Program-made: the position numbers and the translations under genes
The notes under the pieces: generated by a model
What the model saw: the letters and a program-made list of their open reading frames with translations, nothing else
Told to the model about the DNA's origin: nothing
Database searches by the model: none
Origin: Xylogone sp. PMI_703
Taxonomy: Eukaryota > Ascomycota > Leotiomycetes
DNA length: 64,000 bases
Assembly (NCBI GenBank): GCA_021399445.1
Contig: JAJTUQ010000004.1
Coordinates: 2,728,001 to 2,792,000, forward strand
Direction: 5' to 3'
In this document: positions 13,041 through 24,987 of the stretch, piece after piece
How positions within the stretch are numbered: position 1 is the stretch's first letter
Layout: every line of letters begins with the position of its first letter

Positions 13041-14162
13041 TAGAGGGAAGGGGGTCGTGGAAGCTTATTTTGGGAAAACAGATAATCCAAAAGTCTAGAT
13101 TGGGTTGATAAGAAGAGAAGCGCTGGGTATTCATTTTTCAAACGTTGATGAGCCCATTCGAGGGCTTTTCACCTGTGTGGCTGAGATGCAGCACTGGTAC
13201 GGGTACAGTAAATCAGCGTGGGAGGACATTGTACTGTACTGCCCGTACATTGTTATCGCCACAGCAAAGCAAGAGGACCCAATCTTTACCTTGGGAGTCT
13301 TAATTTATCTTTGAAGTAGTATTTCATGAATTAACAAGTAGCAACCAATCTCGTTCTTACATTATCTCACCGAGATATACTCATTCATTTATGTGTATAA
13401 AGATGAGAGGAAGTACTTTGATAGTGTACTTTCCATGGTAACACCAACACTACAAAAATATGTCACGACAGTTCTAAAAACTCTATGACTTCAAAGTATT
13501 ACAAATGACTCAGCGAAACTACCACAATTTGCGTGAGAGAGGAAACTTTAGACGCAATTTCGGTACCGTGTATCCTTAACTCATGGGACTGGACACTGGC
13601 GAGACTGGATCGAGGCTGCATTAGGGGCTGTGCAACCGTGCTTGACCATAATTATTGTGTATGTAATGTGTATGATGCGGGCTGCTTACGTTGATGCAGC
13701 GGAACTATCTCCTTACTTTTAGCCATACGTTTTTAAGGTTTGCGTTACTTTGGGACGAACTTGGGATTGATACGCCGTAGTTTCTAACTCTTTTCCGGAC
13801 ATGAATCATGATTAGAGGACACTTAGGGTCGAGGTGAAAATAGCGACATGCAAAAGGTTGTGATGTGAATATCTTAGATTATTCCAAGTCAAATTCCATT
13901 CCAGAGCTACCCTAGTCATTGCACGGTGATGCAGTCATATCCTAGCCAGTCTTTATTTTCAATAACCCAACCACAGCGCCTAGCCATATAGTACAATGCA
14001 GTAATGCGTAATATGTCCCAAGGCGCCGTGTATCCATACAATTCATAACCCATCCATCCCATAAACCCATACCATCATACCCGTCAGGGTAAGGAAAAAA
14101 GAGAGAAAAAAGAGAGTCAAAAGTCCAAACGCCTATGCTGTGATCATAATGTTACATATATA

Positions 14163-14816
14163 TCAGAGATATCCCAACCGTCTTACATCTTCACTCGTGC
14201 CACTCACTCTCCTCTCCCGGCTGCGAGATCTACTCCCTCTCAGCTCCATTTCCGCGTTCATCAGCCGTTCCTGCACCCATGTGCGGTACTGGCTATCACA
14301 TCTGACGTGTTCACAATTCAGTAGATCCGTCAGAGTTGTCTTGATTTGGAGATTGACATCTCGAAGCTTGTGCTCGTCGGCTTCGATTTCGCTCAGGATG
14401 CTTTCGTCAAGGACGGAAGGGAGGGAGCTCCGACGAGGAGAGGGGTCGAAGGGGTTGATGAAGTGGTCATGGTGGTTAGTAGTGCTTAGGAAGCCGTTCG
14501 AGCTGCGAGGACTGCTCACGCTGCTTCGAGGAGAGATTGGAGAGGCGACAGATAAGTGTCTTCGATTTCCCTGAGAGGAACGACGATGGTGGCGACGGGC
14601 GAACGGCATGTAGTTGCCGTCAGTTGGAGAGGAAGAGAGCTCAGGAGAGAAATGGCCCTGTCCACGCTCTGGAGAGTAGGAAGGCGAGGAGTTGGTTGAT
14701 GTTGAAGATGTGATCTCGGCGAGGCGTTTCTGCAGTGCATCATGCTGGGTGCTTAGCAGCATGTATTTCTGCACCATAAATGCCTGCTCGTGAGACCTGT
14801 GTGTGGGGACGGCCAT
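14163..14816 (-). CDS. Serine-rich conserved fungal protein, function unknown
   Basis: This single-exon gene encodes 217 residues starting MAVPTHRSHEQAF. Two short helical ends look structured: residues about 8-36 (QKYMLLSTQHDALQKRLAEI) and about 135-200, which contains LRDVNLQIKTTLTDLL. Between them lies a low-complexity Ser/Pro/Arg stretch with many SP and RRSS sites that could be kinase targets. The tail is an Arg/Ser repeat (RGSRSRSRERR). There is no signal peptide or membrane segment. The pattern of two coiled ends around a disordered phospho-rich middle suggests a scaffold or adaptor, but that is inference. The start ATG sits in a reasonable context and the frame is uninterrupted. It is isolated, with more than 3 kb empty on each side. 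Confidence 0.7.
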   Translation of the reverse strand: MAVPTHRSHEQAFMVQKYMLLSTQHDALQKRLAEITSSTSTNSSPSYSPERGQGHFSPELSSSPTDGNYMPFARRHHRRSSQGNRRHLSVASPISPRSSVSSPRSSNGFLSTTNHHDHFINPFDPSPRRSSLPSVLDESILSEIEADEHKLRDVNLQIKTTLTDLLNCEHVRCDSQYRTWVQERLMNAEMELRGSRSRSRERRVSGTSEDVRRLGYL

Positions 14817-17800
14817 GGCTAATAGCCTTTGGTGGGGTTTTCTTGTTTTTTTGTTCTTTATAACAACCTCACAAGGTGTGAGATAAACAATCCCGGGGGA
14901 GAGGCGGGATTTGTATGGTTTTTATAGCTATGAGGCTTTTTTAAAGTGCAGAGGAGTGAATCGGGTCTAGACTATCCTCAATAGCGACTACCGACTCATA
15001 GAGTCCAACTCTGGATCTGGCGCCCGTGGCAAAAGAGGTTTTTGCCCAGAGACTAGCGTGCGAGAGGTCTTCGAGAACCACAGAGGCATCCGGTGGGTGT
15101 GGCAGAGCAGACTAGAGAAATCAACTCAACAAGAGCAACAGCAATGTAGAAGAAGAGAAGAAGTCCGAGTAAGAATGGCTTTGCTCTCTTGAACCAGAGA
15201 ATGATAAGACGCGGAACCCAATTGAGGGAGGAGCGTGGACGAGCTTATATGGGGTCCAGCGGCTGGGAGAGTGGCTCGAGTGTGGACAGCAGTGGGCATG
15301 CAGCAGTCTGGGCAGTCTAGACGCGGAAGGCTTTTCGGGAAGCTTCGAGGGAAAGGAGGGCACACTGAGATCACCTCGATCACCTCTGTTTGGGCTGATG
15401 TCACCTCATGGGCTGGGAGAGAGCAGTGGAGAGAGATTGCCTAGACCCAGAGACCTGCGGCGCTCTGGGGCAGCGTTCCCGTAGCGTGACCCGCTCTCCT
15501 AAGAGGTCCACCACGCGCCTTGGCAATTGATGAAGAAAGTAGCGCTGGCTTGCGTGTGTGCTTTGTCGGGTCTGATTTGGTCTTATTTCTGTGCAGTATC
15601 GGTACTGTACTGCACTGCGCGGTACTCTCATGCAGTACTCTCATATGGCATGCTTGCTGTATGCTGTCGTGGCTGTAAACGCGATGCGCTCTTCTCTCCA
15701 CATTTTCTTCGATGCACTCTCCATCTGCATGGCGCCTTGCTACCCGATCCGTGCCCTTTCCCCAGCATCATAAAAAAGAAAAGTTCTTATCATACATCAT
15801 GATCTCGGATGGAACGAAAGTCTCTTACGAAAAAGTAGACCACAGTATTGTCAGTCTACAACGGTGCAGAAGGGGTCATCGTTGCGGTTAGAGGGAATCC
15901 ATGGCGCTTAGTCCCTGGTTCGCTGGAGTCTCGTTGATGCTGGTTCCCCAAAACCGGGAAAATAGCGTGCACCATGGGCCCAACGGACCACCCAGGGGCA
16001 AGTCACCGCATTGCGTTGCTACAAAATGTTCTAAAGGGAACTTCCCTATTGGGCTGTCTTCGTTGTTCTAGACCTTGTACTAGAGTACCGATACTGTTAC
16101 AGTACCGTGAATGCTCTGAGGGAAAAGAAAATTTCTGTGAGGATCAACATAAGCTCTAATCTGAGCATGCACACCGCAGAAAGCTGCAAGCATTGCAAAC
16201 GCACATCCCCTCCTCAGAAAATCAAAGCAAAATCAGAATCATCGGCACATCGATCCGTGCAAAGATGAAATCACCCATCGCATGCTTCTCCAAAACATGA
16301 CCACACAAAACTACACTGTGGTCAACTGTTGAAGTGGTTTGATCCTTCCTCCAGCCGTTTATCGAATGTCATCCCAGAAGCTCGGGAAAAGGAGGGGAAA
16401 ATCGCTCGCCCCGTTGACGTAATGAGGGGAGCGATCCCAACCTCGCCAAATGCCCCACTCACAGCTCTCATGGAGCTTCTTGTCCGAGCACAAAACGAGC
16501 AGAGAGGCCTAGAGGGCTTATCCCTTTTCAGCCCTTCCATCATAACTGCTACATATGATAACAACGGCATCATGGCTGATCCTCCCTGATCTACGATTTC
16601 AGGGTACCGCGCGACTCCACGTTCCTGCGCCAGAGGGAAAGCCACAATTTCTCTAAATCCTGATCCTGAGATCCTGAAACTGAAAATTGTCCATCTCACT
16701 TTCCCATCGTCTATTTCCATCTCCTTGGACACGGTAATCAATCCTTATCTCCCAACATACAAAATTAGAGAACCACTCAAGCCACTGTAGAAGTATTTCT
16801 TTTAGGTAAAGTCACCAATCACGTGATCCCACTTCCTGCACTGCAACAACATCAAGTAGTACCGATAAGCCACACTTCATTGCGTGGTCGTACAAGAAAC
16901 ACCGCCCAGCCCGCCCCCTCTATCCACCCATCCAATCATCCACGGCAGGCGTGCGTGGCCACAAGTTTTGTTGCAAGTCAGAGCGAAATCATCTTTTTTA
17001 TCCATCAATGTCAAATTTTATGTACGTAAAGTGACTTTCTCTCATCCTCCGCAAGACCTCTCTGCTCTCTCTACCCTCTTCTTGACCTACGACATAGTAG
17101 CTACTTTCCCCGCGTTAATCAGTTCATCCCCGTATTTTATTCAAGCATAGCCTATGCTCGATAGAGTAATTTCTCTCGATGAGTTTATACCGTGATGATT
17201 CATCCATACATGGGCTGATGGGATTTCGCTAGGTGTTAGGGTTCTCTGTCGTTTTCCCGTTTGCCGTCTCCCGTTGAAGCTTGCTTCCGGGATGTGGACG
17301 GCGGGAACGGGTTAAGCGTGCACAGGATGGGATTCTTACCCCGGATAATGGGAGTTAGAGTTGCCACAGTTAATGCGATTTGAAACTGATTAACCTTTGT
17401 GACCCCGTGGCTATGATGTAGACGTGATCCAATGGGGATTCCCTCTGTTGCAGTACCCTCGAGCACATCGATTTTAAGCTCTTACTATGATCGCATGGAG
17501 TACAGGTACGGGTATTTTTGGCAACGAGAACCTCTCTCTTACTTCATACTGTGTATCTTCATGGTGAAGATCCATTGTGAGCTGGGGATTATCGATGGGA
17601 TGACCTCTCAGTCTCATGACCGCATTCCTGACGTCTTTCACTTGAACTCCGTATTGAAGGAGTCACGTGATGACACGAACAATCAGCCCCTCCCAAGACA
17701 TCGCACGTGACATTAGCAACATCTAAGAATCCATTGTGTCTGAAAACCTGAGGCATGAAACCCCCAAAGTCGTACGTTCGATAAGGGATCATTATCATTG

Positions 17801-19227
17801 TGATTGGATCGATCAAGGGGGAGAACTTGGGCGTTACTCACAGTGGCTAGGACTGCTGACCGCTTTGTCACAAGTACACAGCAAGGCCTAATCAATAGAT
17901 GCAGGCAAAGGCAAAAGTCAGCGCAATTCATCCCACAGAAGCAGAGCTTTGGATGTGTTGATAGATAGGAATACTCGTGCTGAGAGCAGTCTTTTTATGA
18001 TATCTTCCATGATGACTTGTACAGTGGACTACACTTTCTGAGAACTAAAACTATTCACTTTCACTGGTGACAGCACTCCCGTCCTAGCCACGAGCCGCCC
18101 CGGTTGGGCCGAGTCGGGGAACTGATGTGCACAGGACCTCCTGTAAAAGGCTGCACCCGGGAGATCGACCGTGCCAGAAGCGCCCCTCTTTACTGTATCG
18201 TCCAGGTGCCACAGTTACGGTTACAGTTACATTTGTCGGTGCTGCGTTGCGCCAAAGCTTGTGAGACCGTTCTTCGTGCTCAAAGAAAGTTGAGAACACT
18301 ATGGTGGTTACGAGGACTTCGTACTGACTATGAAACACGCACCAATGCTGTGACCTGGACATCTGAAAGGCTGAGGCGGGCGTTCCCTAAGTAATTTACC
18401 CGTGGATCCTCCCCAAGACAGACACTCAGCACGGCGAATGCTTGATGCAATCTTTCGGGCCGCGATCGAGCCAGCTCCTCGCTCTCCCTCTTGGACCCCA
18501 GATTTCCATTCGTCCTCTAGAATGGGGTGGACGGGGCTGCTGGGCCTCCATCCCCAGTGGTTGCGTCGCACCAGCCTCACAGGGCAGCTGCTTCTCCTGC
18601 CCACCACGGTGCACCACCCCCATCACCAGTTAGCACACTCAGCAGAGTATGTGCCGTAGGATTCTCATGTAGTCAGCTTCCAGGTGGGATTCACTCGCCA
18701 TGTGGCCGCGCATTCTCTTATGCAACTGACTGTATCTCACGTATCTGCGACGACGAGGCTCATCTCATCGGGGGGAAGGGCTCTCCTCCTCCTCTTGGGG
18801 AATTTACCCAGCGGCGCACACAGATATATTGCGAGCTGTGAGTGATACGCCAGGTGTGGCTGATCCCGTTCTGCTCGTCTTCGGCGTGCCTTCAGCTCCT
18901 GTGGATTACTGTCCAGAGGGCGGAGACGGACGGAGCGCGCCCAGAGATTGCAAGCCACTATTTGCGATAAATCGATTCATTTGCACATTGTTATTACTGT
19001 GCTTCTTCTTCTTCTTCGCTGTCCCCATTTTCCTTTTCTCTCCTTTCTCGCTTCTCCAGTTACTCTCACCTTTCTTGCTAGACACTCCCCGTTGTCCTGA
19101 ATGCTCGACGTCCTTTAGCACCCACCTGCTTTGATGTCGCTGTCCATCTAAGCTCTTTCCAACTCTGGCGGGCCTGTTTTTCAAATCACCAGGGCCAAAC
19201 TCGCTAATAAATAACCTTTCAACCACG
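14817..19227. other. 4.4-kb gene desert between divergent genes
   Basis: No gene can be supported. The region contains a GTACTGTACTG copy (15602-15612) and two perfect TCACGTGA E-boxes (16819-16826, 17663-17670) plus GCACGTGA at 17703-17710. It also has a GTTACR run near 18211, and a CTTCTTCTTCTTC tract followed by a long pyrimidine-rich run (about 19000-19060) close to the start of the 19.2-kb gene. Open frames of up to 139 codons are present, but they overlap on both strands and resemble nothing known. Confidence 0.55.
15602..15617 (+). repeat. GTACTGTACTG-family intergenic repeat, second 16-bp copy
   Basis: This is identical to 13025-13040. GGTACT elements recur within the next 45 bases (CGGTACTCTC, CAGTACTCTC). 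Confidence 0.8.
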
Positions 19228-20443
19228 ATGTCCCCATTGCGGCTGCTTCTGTTTCTCCTACCGAGTACACTAGTAACAGCCCTGTACGCACCACGATATG
19301 GGATTGTCGAGGTTCCAGAAGGTCTCAGTCCTAGATACTACCTAGGAGCCGTGCCGTTGTCGATAGAGAAGAGGCAATCTGGCACTTGCAAAGCTGGGTT
19401 GCACGCATGTATGTTTATTTAGAGCTGTTTTGATCCTAAGCCCGCTTTTCGGGTACCTGTACTGATTACCATGGCATATAGGCCTCGATGTCGGCGCCTC
19501 TGGGTGCTGCCAGGATACTGAATACTGCTATATCAACCCTCACAATGACCTGAAATGCTGTGCCATAGGATCGAACTGCGATAGCTTCTGCGCTTCTACG
19601 CAATACCAATGCCTGAAACCGGCGAGAATCAACGGCACCGCGACCTCGACAGCATCATGCTGTGATCGCACCTGCCCCAGCACCAGCGCTTTCCTGTGCG
19701 CTTCTTCCTTAGGAGGCCAATGCTGCAGTTATGGCTCAGTATGCGGCTCCAACAGCGCATGCATCCCTACCGCGACGTCTTCGACATCGGCCCTCGTCCA
19801 GGAGATTGTGCCTGGATGCACGACGGCCCAGATCTCTTGCGCTGCGTCTCTCGGCGGCGGATGCTGCAATGACGGATTGGTCTGCACGATCGTAGATGCG
19901 ACGTACTACTGCGCCAGTCCCTCTGGTGGAGAGCAGGCGGTGCGTACAGGCGCGGACGGCAGCATGTGGGATGATAATAAGGGAAGCTCAGGTCTCTCCA
20001 CAGGTGCTAAGGCTGGTATTGGAGTCGGGGTAGCAATTGGTGTCTGTCTCTTCCTCGCAGCGATGTTGTGGTTCTTCATGGTCCGGCGAAGACGCGCTCA
20101 GGTACTGAAGGCGGCGAGCTCCAAAGGTGCTACGTCGGAGGTTTCTGGTTCGAAAGTCTCGAGACCTGCTGCACGACAGACGGACTACTTTGGTCCTCAT
20201 CCTGTTGTTGGACCTTATACGGAGGATCCCAATTCCCCTGGCCCGTCCTCGCCGGGATATGATAGAGGTGTGCCTATATCACCCCAAGGACCTGGGGATA
20301 TTACTGGTGCCGTCGAGATTGATTCGAGGGGCCTAGCAACTAATAATTCAATATCGCCGCTTTCTTCTCACCCTGTGTCTCCCGGGATTATGGAGCACTT
20401 AAAAGCTCGTACACCATCTCCACCGCCAACGGAACTACCCTGA
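19228..20443 (+). CDS. Cysteine-rich single-pass membrane protein, function unknown
   Basis: Two exons (19228-19408, 19482-20443) with a 73-nt intron give 380 residues. An N-terminal signal peptide (MSPLRLLLFLLPSTLVTALY) is followed by a Kex2-like KR site (SIEKRQS, near residue 49). The ectodomain, about residues 52-220, is packed with cysteines, including several CC pairs. It contains a clear internal duplication: LCASSLGGQCCSYGSVC and SCAASLGGGCCNDGLVC. One transmembrane helix follows (about residues 247-268, AGIGVGVAIGVCLFLAAMLWFF) with a basic stop-transfer RRRR, then a Ser/Pro-rich cytosolic tail of about 110 residues. This topology is that of a fungal surface sensor or wall-linked protein. 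No catalytic domain is visible and no function is claimed. Many genes of this kind are restricted to filamentous ascomycetes. Confidence 0.85.
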
Positions 20444-20713
20444 AGAGGCACTATAGGAGACACTTATCAAGAGAGAGAATACAAAGCAAAGTCTATTCTA
20501 AACATGAATCATAAACCTAACGGATGATCGAATTCAATGCTTTTCGATGACCGTGGCCACCAAGAACTAATTATGCCCGACCAATATTTCAGAGCGTCTT
20601 GTGGGAGATAAGAAATCCAACTCCTCATATATTAAGACAACGCCATGATGTCGATTTTCCAACGCCAAAGCCCGAGTATACCAACACATGAAAACATAAG
20701 ACATGATAAAATT

Positions 20714-21699
20714 CTAGCTGAAAACTCCTCCAAATGGTGTGCTCTCTCGCAGATCAGCTACCAGATCATCCACACTGTTCAAATACCTTCCAAGAAGTGC
20801 TTGTTTCTCTTCCGTCGTCCTTGTGGAATCGTTATCGCTCTCAGCTCTTCTCCCGCTCACCTCTCGGCTGAAGGCTCCGGCAAGTTTGCTGGGACTCCTT
20901 TGCAGCATTGTTGGGGAGGCGGGAGAAGCATTAGCGCTTGGTATGGATGGAGTTTCGGGCATGAGGTAGAAATATAAGAATTCGACAAGCTTGAGTTTGA
21001 CCTCACGACTTGTGGATCGGGATTTAAAGATAGAGGTCACAGTAAGCAACCCATCAAGAGCCTCAAAGGTCCGTGTGTTTTGCGGGGTGTCAAGTAGGGC
21101 GCATACAAGCGTTAGCAAGGTTGCAGATTGGATCGCGGGACAGTTGACTGGTTCAAGCAGATCAAGGAGGTGCTAAAGCAATCGGTACACGTTAGCATAT
21201 GTATCACAACTTCAGAACAAGATATAAAACCAATAGAGATTATACATACATTCATATACAACTCCCGCGAGAATAATGTCCGCGAAGGCGGATGCAGTAG
21301 CAGTATACCCTGAATCAAATCCAACGTAGCAATAATGCAGAGATCATTCTGCCCATCACTGCTCTTCCCCATCAGCCTATCTAGGCAATTCACCAGCCGC
21401 AGCGCAACATTCCACTCAAACCCCTCCTGCAGCTTGAAGAACTCGCGGAATGCCAGGTCATCCCGCAGCTCGGCCAGCTCTTTGCAATCCGGCGGTGGGG
21501 GAGGTTCGGTACCGGGATCAATCACCGAGTTGCGGCGATTAAGCGCTGGGTTTGTGGTGGTGTTCGCCGCCTGGCCGCCTGCGGACGGTGAGAGACAGAT
21601 CTGAGCGAGCAGACCTTCGACCTGGCGGAGTCCTTTGCGGATTTTGAGAGTGTCGTAGGATGAGAGGTTGTCGAATGATAAGGATAGTAACGCCTCCAT
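20714..21699 (-). CDS. cdc14: Cdc14-like septation (SIN) protein
   Basis: Two exons (21699-21250, 21172-20714) with a 77-nt intron encode 302 residues. The join reads ELYMN-HLLDLLEPVNCPAIQ. The protein matches the fungal Cdc14 family, the partner of Sid1 kinase in the fission-yeast septation initiation network. It is not the unrelated budding-yeast Cdc14 phosphatase. It is an all-helical fold with conserved segments EGLLAQICLSP, EFFKLQEGFEWNVALRLVNCLDRLMG and QNTRTFEALDGLLTV. The C-terminal 70 residues are Ser-rich, ending LGRYLNSVDDLVADLRESTPF. It acts at the spindle pole body and septum in relatives. The frame stays open upstream of the chosen ATG, but that stretch has no similarity and is probably 5' leader. 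It faces GGPP synthase divergently across 1.05 kb. Confidence 0.9.
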
Positions 21700-22750
21700 A
21701 TTGAAAATGTGGGTTTCTTGGTGTCTCTTCTCTTTCTTTTTCGGCAGGGGGTTCGTAATTATTATTATGAATTTGCGTCTCTCTTCTTCGCGAATTGTTG
21801 CAGATGCAAAAGACGGATTTGTAAAATGCAGAGCAAGGCGAAGCAAAGCAAAGCAAAAGCAGAAAAAGCAAACGTTGGTGCACGAGGGTATCTTATCGCT
21901 GGCTAATGCTGTTGTTATGGTAATGGTGGTTGGTTGTCGGAATTGATAATAGTACAGGGAACGATGAATATGACGGATGGCGCTGTTAATACATGGTGGA
22001 GTGAATGAAAGATACTTTGCATTGGAGCTCTTTAGGATAAACGTGGAGAAAGTGTGGGTTTTGTCGCTATCGCCGGAGCTTGCAATCTTAAGTTGGTTCA
22101 CCCGGCAACCATAGCCCAACTACCGGATTATCCTTTTGCGGCTTCGGTGCTGTTTGGGGGAGCTGGTTAGGCGGTGAAGCGGCAGAATCCGGCCTCTGCC
22201 GTGAGTGACCTTTGTGACGTCTTTTGCATCAGGTCAGATAATGTTAGAGCATGGGTTTGTAGGACTGGACGGGAAGACGATGTCGTAATTCTTGCACTTG
22301 AAATAATAAGTACATGTATTCGTAATCAATAACTTATTGTTGGGATGAATGCCCTCGTAAAATAAGATGAGTTTCTAGCGTTGGGGTAAAAGAGTGTACC
22401 TGGCAGATTTTAGCTGAGTGTCTTCCGACAAACATGTGAGAGGGGTCCCTCGCCAAGCAACCCCAAGTAGTCGCCCAAAGCTGCAACGAACGTGACCTCT
22501 GACGCTTCCAAGGCATGAATCTCTACATCTCATGAAACTGGAAACGCATAAACTTTTAACATCAGCCTGATATCAGGTGAATACACTGTCAGTATGCCCG
22601 AGTCGTTCCCCTGTTTCCCGTGCTGTAATAAGCAAACTCCATCGTCAGACGGCAGACAAGGCTCCGCATCTGCCGCGTTTACATCTGCCTCTTTCTCCAA
22701 AATCCAAAGCTCTGTTGTTGTTATACACAAGACATATGTGTTCTAACACC
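21700..22750. other. Divergent intergenic region between cdc14 and GGPP synthase
   Basis: About 1.05 kb. The cdc14 side is purine-rich (AAGCAAAGCAAAGCAAAAGCAG and similar on the plus strand near 21842). The frame leading into GGPP synthase is open from about 22577 but has no ATG until 22736. No separate gene is seen. Confidence 0.5.
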
Positions 22751-24033
22751 ATGTTTCAAGGTATCCGGTCAAAGGCCGGTTCATCCAAGATGGCTTCGTC
22801 CGACATCCTCCGCTCTCCCAACCCGATCCCACCACGAACCTCCTCGACCGGACAAAGCAAGGAGCAGCACAGGGACACAGGCAAACAACCTGTGAGACCA
22901 CCGGCAGAAGGAGAATGGATAAATCCACCTCCTCGAAAATACTCAGTATCACATTCACGTTCTGCTTCAACCGCGATCAATCCTGTTATCCAAACCGGGT
23001 CCTCGGCACCTGACCCCTCGAAGTACCAGCACAATGACATGACTTTCCCCCGAAGGAGTACCTGGTCTACGGATAAGGAGAAGATACTGTTTGGGCCGTA
23101 TGATTATTTGTTTTCGCAGCCGGGGAAGGATATCAGGTCGCAGCTGATCGCTGCGTTTAACGAGTGGTTAGAAGTACCAGCAGAGAGCCTCCAAGTCATA
23201 ACAAAAGTAGTTGGGATGTTACACACGGCGTCGTTATTGGTTGACGATGTCGAAGACTCTTCATTGCTCAGGAGAGGTCTTCCAGTAGCCCATAGCATTT
23301 TTGGGACCGCGCAGACAATTAACTCGGCGAACTACGTGTACTTCTGCGCGCTCCAGGAGCTGCAGAAGTTGAAGAACCCGAAGGCCATTCTGATATATAC
23401 GGAAGAATTATTGAATCTACACCGAGGACAGGGCATGGATCTGTTCTGGAGGGACACGTTGACATGTCCGACGGAAGATGATTATTTAGAAATGGTAGGC
23501 AATAAAACTGGAGGCCTGTTCCGGTTGGCAATTAAGCTTATGCAGGCCGAAAGTAAAAATCTCAAGTACGACCTCCCCTTCTTCTCCTTTCCCTGCGCTG
23601 CAAGCAGGTAATGGAAAGCCCTTTTGCATGAGCTGACGATTTCAACAGAGACTGTGTCCCGCTTGTCAACTTGATTGGCATTATATACCAAATCCGCGAC
23701 GACTATCAAAACCTCTCTTCACAAGAATACTCCCAGAATAAAGGGCATTGCGAAGATTTGACGGAGGGGAAATTTTCCTTTCCCATTATCCACGCTATCC
23801 GTGCGCGGCCCGAAAATTTCCAGCTCTTGAACATCCTCAAGCAGAAGCCGACGGATGATGAAGTGAAGAAGTATGCGGTCTCGTACATGGAGGCTGCTGG
23901 CAGTTTTGAGTACTGCCGGAAGGTCCTGAGCACGCTGATGGAGCGGGCGAAGAAAGTAGTGGATGATTTAGACGATGGAGCTGATAGGAGAGGTGGAGCA
24001 GTACTGAAGATTCTGGATAAGATGGCCCTGTGA
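22751..24033 (+). CDS. ggs1: Geranylgeranyl diphosphate synthase
   Basis: This trans-isoprenyl diphosphate synthase makes C20 GGPP from FPP and IPP, the precursor for protein geranylgeranylation, carotenoids and diterpenes. Exons 22751-23565 and 23649-24033 (83-nt intron) give 399 residues. The join [17 protein letters not shown] was chosen because it restores the conserved PLVNLIG helix. The first Asp-rich motif is DDVED (165-169) and the second is DDYQN (289-293), the usual fungal GGPPS variant. The residues before the first motif are small (HTASLLV), consistent with a C20 rather than a C15 product. About 100 N-terminal residues are low complexity. In-frame ATGs at 22736 and 22790 are alternative starts; 22751 has the better context. 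No terpene cyclase or P450 lies nearby, so the housekeeping role is most likely. Confidence 0.94.
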
Positions 24034-24987
24034 ACAAGCACAGGCGCAAGCCGTGTATATGGCTCTTTCCATGTTTTGCTTTTTGGGTTTCCCTCTCTTT
24101 CGGCATTGGTCACAAGGCGGTGCTTTTGTACGGGTTTGGACTCAGCATTATTGATATCCTCTGGTCGCAATATTTTCATGGATCTTTTTGGGGGCGCCTT
24201 TGAGCCATCCCAGTGTGCTGTGGGTTTTATCATCTGTAGTTAATTGAAACATTTCGACTGTGAACTCTTTATAATTGATTTCCAAGTCCACTTCACCGTA
24301 ATTAATGATCGCAGTTAGTTCCCGATCAATAAATATAGCAGTCCTTAAATAGAAGAGATATCCGTGAAGTAAGGATGAAGAGTGCATGAAGTTATCGAAC
24401 TGTTACACTAAAAACACACCTATTACGCGGCATTCGTCAACTGGTGACCTCAGGCAAGTATCCTTCCGCGAACTCCCCACTTGCTTGCCCCGTCAGACGA
24501 TGCCCATACCGGCTTGGTCGCAGGGAGGGGGTAAACAACAGGTTGCTGCCATGCCGGCTTGGATGACGAAATGCGCCAGTTTCCCAGCTTTCGAGCCAGT
24601 GAGACCAAGCACATTTCAAAGCCATCTTTCCCCCCTTGGAATTCGCAATGGGCCATCGCATGAAGATAGCTGGGCTGATGTTTTGCTTTGCTTGACTTGA
24701 CTTGCTGGGCAGGATACATTCATCCATTTACCCTTTGGATCCCACTGCATTGATTAAGGGAAGCTGCGGAAACAGAGCCATCCGGGTGCCCAGCAGGATT
24801 ACAGTATTTTTACTCTTTATAGCAAACAAGCAACTGTAGGCAATAAGCTTAGCCCTCAGCTGGAGGTCCTTTCCTCGATCCAATTGAGGCCTGAAGCTTT
24901 TCTATATCTTTCGTTTTCTATTTCTATTTCTGTTCTTCTATTTAATCTCCCCATTCTTGCGAGAAAGAGGGGGTTTAATTTTAATTC
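24034..24987. other. Intergenic: 3' flank of GGPP synthase and promoter of the AIF-like gene
   Basis: 954 bases without a supported gene. The last 90 bases before 24988 are strongly pyrimidine-rich with repeated TTTCTAT units, typical of a fungal core promoter or leader. Confidence 0.5.

Larger units (their letters stand above)
10799..14162. other. Gene-poor intergenic region
   Basis: About 3.4 kb with no confident gene. It holds a possible frameshifted relic at 11339-11754, a GTTACA tandem run at about 12838-12857, and GTACTGTACTG copies at 13025 and 13231. Other open frames are short and overlap on both strands. Confidence 0.6.

Noticed and set aside
16322..16741. 139-codon minus frame overlapping an 86-codon plus frame
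   Set aside because: Mutual shadows with no recognisable motif; no splice extension adds support.
21700..22119. N-terminal extension of the Cdc14 protein
   Set aside because: The frame is open upstream, but the sequence is low complexity without family similarity; the ATG at 21699 matches the usual family start.
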